Shown: one piece after another, positions 4,311 through 8,608 of the stretch | Layout of the letters: each line of letters begins with the position of its first letter | Numbering within the stretch: position 1 is the stretch's first letter | Assembly: GCA_005893365.1 (NCBI GenBank) | Contig: VBPB01000028.1 | Location: 1-8,608, forward strand | Direction of reading: 5' to 3' | From: Candidatus Eiseniibacteriota bacterium | GTDB taxonomy: Bacteria; Eisenbacteria; RBG-16-71-46 | DNA length: 8,608 nucleotides | Notes under the pieces: model-generated | What the model was told of the DNA's origin: nothing | Database searches by the model: none | Seen by the model: only the letters and a program-made list of their open reading frames with translations | Program-made: the position numbers and the translations under genes

Positions 4311-7300
4311 GGGCGCGTCGTGGGCGAACAGCGTCTCACCGAACTTCCAGCCCAGGTTGAGGTAGGGCCCGTGGTCGGTCGGCTCGCTCCCGGTCAGGTC
4401 GGGGTCGCGGAAGCCGAACACGTTGTAGCCCGCCGCGAGCCGCAGGTTGCGGACCGCGAGCCAGCCCCACTCGGCGCCCAGCCCGTAGGTCCGCGAGCCG
4501 GCGTTGAGCGCCCGCGCGGACACGCCCAGGTCGAGCCGCCGCGTCACGTCGAGTAGCACCCGCCCGCCGACCAGCTGGCCGCTGGTGTGGCTCTTGAGCC
4601 CGGCCCGCTCGTCGTCCGCCCACTTGGCGGCCACCTGGGCCGAGAGCGTGAGCGGCCCGCCGGGCTGCGCGTTGCCGTGCGCCGAGACGATGTTCGCCAT
4701 CCGGCGGGGGCGGTCGCCGCCGCCGGCGCGCTCGAGCCGGTTCTCCCAGCGGGCGAGCGCGTCCCAGGTGTTCCGCTCCGTCTGCCGGTAGGCCACGCCG
4801 ATCTGCGAGCGCTCGTCCACCCGTGACTCGTCGGGCACGGCGAGCCAGGTGGTGCGGCCGAGCGCCGCCCAGTCGCGGTTCAGCTTGCGCATGAGTCCGG
4901 CGCTGCCGAGCCAGCGGTTCACCGACGCCGCCCGGCGCAACTCGAGGCGGGCGGTGCCGCGCCACAGCGGATCGCCGGTGTATTCGAGCCCGCCCGCCAA
5001 GGCGGTCGAGGCGCCGCCACCGCCCTTGAGCACGGTGACGCGCTCGAAGGCGCCGTCCAGCCGCACGCCGTCGCCGACCGTCCAGCGGTCGCGCAGGCCG
5101 ATCGCGGCCTGGGCCTCGCGGCCGGCGATCGCGTCCCGCACGCGGTACTCGCTGAAGACCTGGGCGTCGCCCTTGCCGCTGCTGCTCAGCCCGAACACGG
5201 TGGTCGCCTGCTGCTGCTGGCGGTTGAGCGCGAACGGTCCGGCGAACGACGCGATGTTCTCGTGGCGCAGGTACGCCCGGGTGCGGTCGTTGAGGCGGGT
5301 CTCGCCGCCGAGGGCGAACCGGCGCTGGTCGTGCACCGAGAGGTCCTGCTCCAGCTCGCCGAACGCCGTGGTCTGCCAGCGCTGGATGAGCGTGGCGGTG
5401 AGCTTGCCGCGCAGGCTCTGGTCCTCAAGCGGCACGACCGCCGCCGTGACCGGCGCGGCGGGCGCGCCGGCCTCGCGGGCCCAGCGGTAGGCGATCTCGC
5501 CGGTCAGGCGGTCGGCCAGGGTGCGGCTCACGCCGGCCTCGAGGCCGTCGCGGTGGCCGCCCGAGGCCAGCGCCTTGGACCGCAGGGCGTCGACGAACAC
5601 CGTGGCGCTGCCGCCCAGTCGGGCGTGCGCGGTGAGACCCAGCTCCTCGCGGCCCGGGATCACCCCGGCCGAGGGATTCTCGAATCCGCTGCCGACGTGC
5701 AGCGCGTGGACGTTCGCGACCAGACGCGAGCCGCTGAAGGCCAGCTCGACGCGCGCGGCCTCCCCCTGGCGGTCGCCGGAGCCGAGGGTGCCGCCGCTGT
5801 CGCTGTGCGCGAGCTCCGCGCTCAGCGTCATGCCGGGGAACGGCACGACCGTGCCGTTGGCGCTGACGACGCTGCGCGGCGTCAGCGGATCCTCGTCGCG
5901 CGCGGCCGCCAGGCCGAGCCGCACCTTGTCGTCGATCGACACCCGCGCCTCGCCGCCGTAGACCCAGAACTCGGGGCCTCCCGACTCGGCCTCGTAGGTG
6001 ACGCGGATGGAGACCGGGTTGAGATCGGCGTCGACGCTCGGGACCGGCTGGCGGAACAGCAGGCGTCCGGTGAAAGGCTCGAGCGTGTAGTCGACGAAGC
6101 GGATCTTGCCGTCGCGGCGCAGCACGCGCGTCGGCTGGTTGCGGTCGCGGGTCAGGATCTCGACCGTCTCGCTGCCGAGCGTGCCGTCGGTGCGCGAGAG
6201 GGCGTAGGGGCCCGAGATGCCCTGCGCCGGGAACTCGTCCACGATCTGGTGCTGGCGGCCCTGCGACGCCCAGGCGTTGACCCCGAGCGCTCCCGTGGCG
6301 ATCTGGGCCAGCCCGCCGTTCAGGCTGCGGGTGAAGGCGCCCAGCGTGCGGGCCGCGGCGGCGGGCGTGGTGAAGTCGCCGGCCAGCGCGTAGGAGCGGC
6401 CGCGGTCGGCGCGCAGGTAGAGGCGGCCGGCGGACTGGGCCTCCCAGCCGTGCACCGAGGCGTCGCCGAGCACGTCGTAGCCTTCGAACGGACGCAGGTC
6501 GCTGAACAGCCGGCGCTCGGGAGCGCGCTCGCTGTCGTAGCGCAGCGTCAGGTAGAGGCTGTCGGCCAGCGCCCCCTTGAGGAAGATCGCCCCGCGGCCC
6601 CCGCCCCGCAGGCGGCCCTGGTCGGTCTCGAACGCCAGGTCCGCGAGGTCGTCGCCGAATCGGTCGCGCCGGCCGTCGAGCGTGCCGCTCGGGCGGCTGC
6701 GATGCGCGAGCCGCGCCTCGATCAGGCCCATGGCCAGCAGCGAATGGGCGGCCCGGCGCGGATCCTGGGCGGTGGCGGTGGCGGCCCCACCCATGCCGGT
6801 GCCGGGATCGGCCGGGTCGACGGTCTCGCCGCGCTCGCGGCGCGCCCGCACTTGGGCGCGCACCGCCGGGTCGCGCGAGCCCTCGACGAAGTCGGCGCGG
6901 GCCAGCTCACCCTTGGTGAGGTCCACGAACATGCTGAGCCCGTCCTGCGCCTGGCGCGGGTGCATCGCCATCATGCGCGCCCCGGCGGGGAGGGTGGCGG
7001 CGTCCACGCGCACGACGTGCAGCCGCGGCCGGACGTTGGCGAAGTGGTACTTGCCCTCGGCGTCGGTGATCGCGAACGAGCCGTCCTCGAGGTAGACCCG
7101 CACGCCCGGCACCCCGATCTCCTCGGGGCCCTGGACGCGGTCCGAGCCGCAGCCGCAGGCGGAGTAGACCTTGCCGACCAGGATGCCCTCGTCGCCGAAC
7201 ACCCCGCCGCGGATCTCGATCCGGGCCGCCGCGGTGTTGGACTGGGCGCTCAGCGGGCCGCTGCCGCCGTCGCCGCGGGCGTTCGCGAGGTTGACGCCGG

Positions 7301-8608
7301 TCCCGAGGTCGGCGCCGGCGCCCAGGGTGACGCGGTAGGTCACCTGGGTCGAGGCCCCGGCCGCCAGGTTGGCGAGCGCGAAGGTCAGCGTGGGTCCGGG
7401 AGCGCCCGCCGGATCGGCGACCGCCACGCCGTCCACGCGCGTGGTCGCGGACTGGTAGCGCAGGCCCTTGGGCAGCACGTCGGCCACGGTGAGGCCGGTG
7501 ACGGTCCCGGTGCCGACGTTGTGCACCGTGAGGGTGTAGTCCACCGCGTCGCCGATCTCGGCCTGGGCGGTGGAGGCCGCCTTCTCGAGCGCCAGGAGGC
7601 CCTGCCCGGCCACCCGCGTCGGGTCCAGGTCGCGGTTGCCCGCGAAGTCGGGCACGCCGGCGGTCGAGACGGTGGCGACGTTGGTCACCCCCGGGAACGC
7701 CGCCGGGCCGACGCCGACCGTGAGCGTGAAGGCCGCCGAGTCGCCCGCGGCCAGCGTGCCGTGGAACACCGCGGTGACCGCCGAGCCGGCGCTCGAGAAG
7801 GTCCAGTTGACGCCGTTGCCCGCCACGAAGCCGAGGCCGGCGGGCAGCGAGTCGGTGACCGTGGTGGCCCCCGGCGTGGCCCCGAGGCCGACGTTGGCGA
7901 CCACGATCTGGTACTGGCCGTCCTGTCCGACCGCGAAGTCCGCGAGGTGGCGCTTGTCGATCGTGATCGCCGCGAGCCCGGACACCGCGACCGGATCGGC
8001 GTCGGCGTCGTTGGCGGCGTTGAGGTCGTTCGCGGTCGAGACCCGGACCCGGTTGGTCACCGACGGGATGGCGGCCGCGTCGACGGCGACGGTCAGGGCG
8101 AACACCGCCGAGTCCGCGGCGGCGATAGTGCCGGCGAAGGTGGCGGTGACGATCGGGCCGCTCGCGGCGAAGGTCCAGCCCGCCCCGGCGCCGGACGCGA
8201 AGGTGAGGCCGGCCGGCAGGGTGTCGACCACCGTGGTCGCGGCCGCGGTCGGGGCGCTCCCCAGGTTCTGGACCGCGACGGTGTAGACGCCGTTCTGGCC
8301 GGCGGCGAAGGCCGCGCTGTGGCGCAGGTCCACGGCGAGGTCGGGCGCGCCGACCGGGGCCGCGTCCGTGTCGCGGTCGTTGGCCGGGGCCGAGTCGCCG
8401 CCGCCCGACACGGTGGCGGCGTTGACGACCGAGGGATAGGCCGCCGCGTCCACGGCGACCGCGATCGAGAGCAGGCTCGAGTCGGCCGGCGCGATCGGGG
8501 TACTGCTGGTGGCGGTGACGATGGCCCCGCTCAAGGCGAAGCTCCAGCCCGCGCCGGCGCCGCTCACGAACGTGAGCCCCAAGGGCAGCGTGTCGGTCAC
8601 GGCGACCG
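4293..8608 (-). CDS. Giant surface protein: DUF11 repeats, SdrD-B-like domain and C-terminal outer-membrane beta-barrel, 5' end cut off
   Basis: The frame is open from the right edge to the TGA at 4293-4295. The GTG at 8598-8600 lies inside a DUF11 motif (VTDTLPLGLTF), so it is not the start and the true N-terminus is outside the window. Numbering from that codon (1435 residues): a partial DUF11 domain at 1-86, full DUF11 domains at about 87-206, 208-331 and 334-462, an SdrD-B/carboxypeptidase-regulatory-like beta-sandwich at about 473-560 (GKVYSACGCG, IGVPGVRVYLEDG, ITDAEGKYHF), a charged linker (570-650), and a beta-rich C-terminal part (about 660-1425). Segment 828-872 (GKIRFVDYTLEPFTGRLLF...IRVTYEAE) is a distinct sandwich-like module. 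After about 990, alternating amphipathic strands joined by short turns continue to GPYLNLGWKFGETLF, as in an outer-membrane barrel. The likely role is an outer-membrane anchor displaying or exporting the DUF11 stalk; ligand and orientation are unknown. It is coupled to the OmpA-family gene. Confidence 0.88.
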   Translation of the reverse strand, partial: VAVTDTLPLGLTFVSGAGAGWSFALSGAIVTATSSTPIAPADSSLLSIAVAVDAAAYPSVVNAATVSGGGDSAPANDRDTDAAPVGAPDLAVDLRHSAAFAAGQNGVYTVAVQNLGSAPTAAATTVVDTLPAGLTFASGAGAGWTFAASGPIVTATFAGTIAAADSAVFALTVAVDAAAIPSVTNRVRVSTANDLNAANDADADPVAVSGLAAITIDKRHLADFAVGQDGQYQIVVANVGLGATPGATTVTDSLPAGLGFVAGNGVNWTFSSAGSAVTAVFHGTLAAGDSAAFTLTVGVGPAAFPGVTNVATVSTAGVPDFAGNRDLDPTRVAGQGLLALEKAASTAQAEIGDAVDYTLTVHNVGTGTVTGLTVADVLPKGLRYQSATTRVDGVAVADPAGAPGPTLTFALANLAAGASTQVTYRVTLGAGADLGTGVNLANARGDGGSGPLSAQSNTAAARIEIRGGVFGDEGILVGKVYSACGCGSDRVQGPEEIGVPGVRVYLEDGSFAITDAEGKYHFANVRPRLHVVRVDAATLPAGARMMAMHPRQAQDGLSMFVDLTKGELARADFVEGSRDPAVRAQVRARRERGETVDPADPGTGMGGAATATAQDPRRAAHSLLAMGLIEARLAHRSRPSGTLDGRRDRFGDDLADLAFETDQGRLRGGGRGAIFLKGALADSLYLTLRYDSERAPERRLFSDLRPFEGYDVLGDASVHGWEAQSAGRLYLRADRGRSYALAGDFTTPAAAARTLGAFTRSLNGGLAQIATGALGVNAWASQGRQHQIVDEFPAQGISGPYALSRTDGTLGSETVEILTRDRNQPTRVLRRDGKIRFVDYTLEPFTGRLLFRQPVPSVDADLNPVSIRVTYEAESGGPEFWVYGGEARVSIDDKVRLGLAAARDEDPLTPRSVVSANGTVVPFPGMTLSAELAHSDSGGTLGSGDRQGEAARVELAFSGSRLVANVHALHVGSGFENPSAGVIPGREELGLTAHARLGGSATVFVDALRSKALASGGHRDGLEAGVSRTLADRLTGEIAYRWAREAGAPAAPVTAAVVPLEDQSLRGKLTATLIQRWQTTAFGELEQDLSVHDQRRFALGGETRLNDRTRAYLRHENIASFAGPFALNRQQQQATTVFGLSSSGKGDAQVFSEYRVRDAIAGREAQAAIGLRDRWTVGDGVRLDGAFERVTVLKGGGGASTALAGGLEYTGDPLWRGTARLELRRAASVNRWLGSAGLMRKLNRDWAALGRTTWLAVPDESRVDERSQIGVAYRQTERNTWDALARWENRLERAGGGDRPRRMANIVSAHGNAQPGGPLTLSAQVAAKWADDERAGLKSHTSGQLVGGRVLLDVTRRLDLGVSARALNAGSRTYGLGAEWGWLAVRNLRLAAGYNVFGFRDPDLTGSEPTDHGPYLNLGWKFGETLFAHDAPGAGSR
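6921..7184 (-). other. SdrD-B-like domain with the only two cysteines of the visible protein
   Basis: Residues about 473-560 match the G-K-V-Y...G-V-P-G-V-R-V-Y-L-E-D-G...T-D-x-E-G-K-Y-x-F pattern of SdrD-B/Cna-B-like folds. The loop that in typical members carries D-x-N-x-D-G-x-x-D calcium ligands reads SACGCGSDRVQGPEE here: it lacks most of those acids and contains C482 and C484. It joins the DUF11 stalk to the barrel part. Confidence 0.7.
7218..8608 (-). repeat. Tandem DUF11 domain array (one partial, three complete)
   Basis: The motif V-x-D-x-L-P-x-G-L recurs at residues 1, 124, 248 and 372 of the giant protein, a period of 123-124 residues (about 370 bp). The first two copies are about two-thirds identical over 65 residues by eye (shared SGAGAGW, IVTAT and VAVDAAA blocks), the third about half, and the fourth clearly diverged. 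Each of the first three ends in an acidic signature (NDRDTDAAP, NDADADP, NRDLDP). The array continues past the right edge. A beta-sandwich stalk is the expected structure. Confidence 0.85.

Noticed and set aside
3112..4365. 417-codon open frame on the plus strand covering the OmpA-family gene
   Set aside because: The opposite strand encodes a clear OmpA domain with a signal peptide. The antisense product is Arg/Gln/Gly-rich without motifs and is a GC-driven mirror frame.
8598..8600. GTG as translation start of the giant protein
   Set aside because: It is the Val of a DUF11 VTDTLPLGL motif, and the frame stays open to the window edge. The gene is simply truncated.

Overview
The window is a very GC-rich stretch of bacterial chromosome. 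All recognisable genes lie on the minus strand and use GC-rich codons consistently. It comes from a diderm: there is an OmpA-type peptidoglycan-binding protein, a large outer-membrane beta-barrel and several Sec signal peptides. The secreted phosphatase ends in a FlgD-like/type IX-secretion-like C-terminal domain (PNP...SG-I-Y-x-L-R-L), a style common in Candidatus Eisenbacteria, Gemmatimonadota and other FCB-related lineages. A high-GC Eisenbacteria-like organism fits best, but this is inference from protein style, not proof.

Layout in transcription order (right to left). (1) 8608-4293 is the 3' part of a giant surface protein, cut by the right edge. It has one partial and three complete DUF11 domains, an SdrD-B-like fold and a long C-terminal beta-barrel. 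(2) 4296-3094 is an OmpA-family protein. It overlaps the giant gene by 4 bp (ATGA), so the two are almost certainly co-transcribed and translationally coupled. (3) 3093-2687 is a 407-bp intergenic region. It holds a possible hairpin terminator, a cluster of GTCAA/TTGAC motifs, a candidate sigma-70 promoter and a four-copy 15-bp tandem repeat. (4) 2686-884 is a secreted purple-acid-phosphatase-type metallophosphoesterase with Ig-like and C-terminal sorting-like domains. (5) 883-692 carries two consecutive strong hairpins. (6) 691-1 is the 5' part of a secreted beta-propeller protein, cut by the left edge.

All four products are predicted to be exported and to act at or beyond the outer membrane. 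The first two look like one functional unit: a barrel-anchored multi-domain surface protein plus a periplasmic OmpA-like partner that would tie it to peptidoglycan. The phosphatase and the propeller look like separately transcribed secreted proteins. The most unusual points are the barrel/OmpA pair, the sole CxC cysteine pair of the visible giant protein, and the tandem repeats directly downstream of the putative phosphatase promoter, which also encode a repeated GIHPM pentapeptide.
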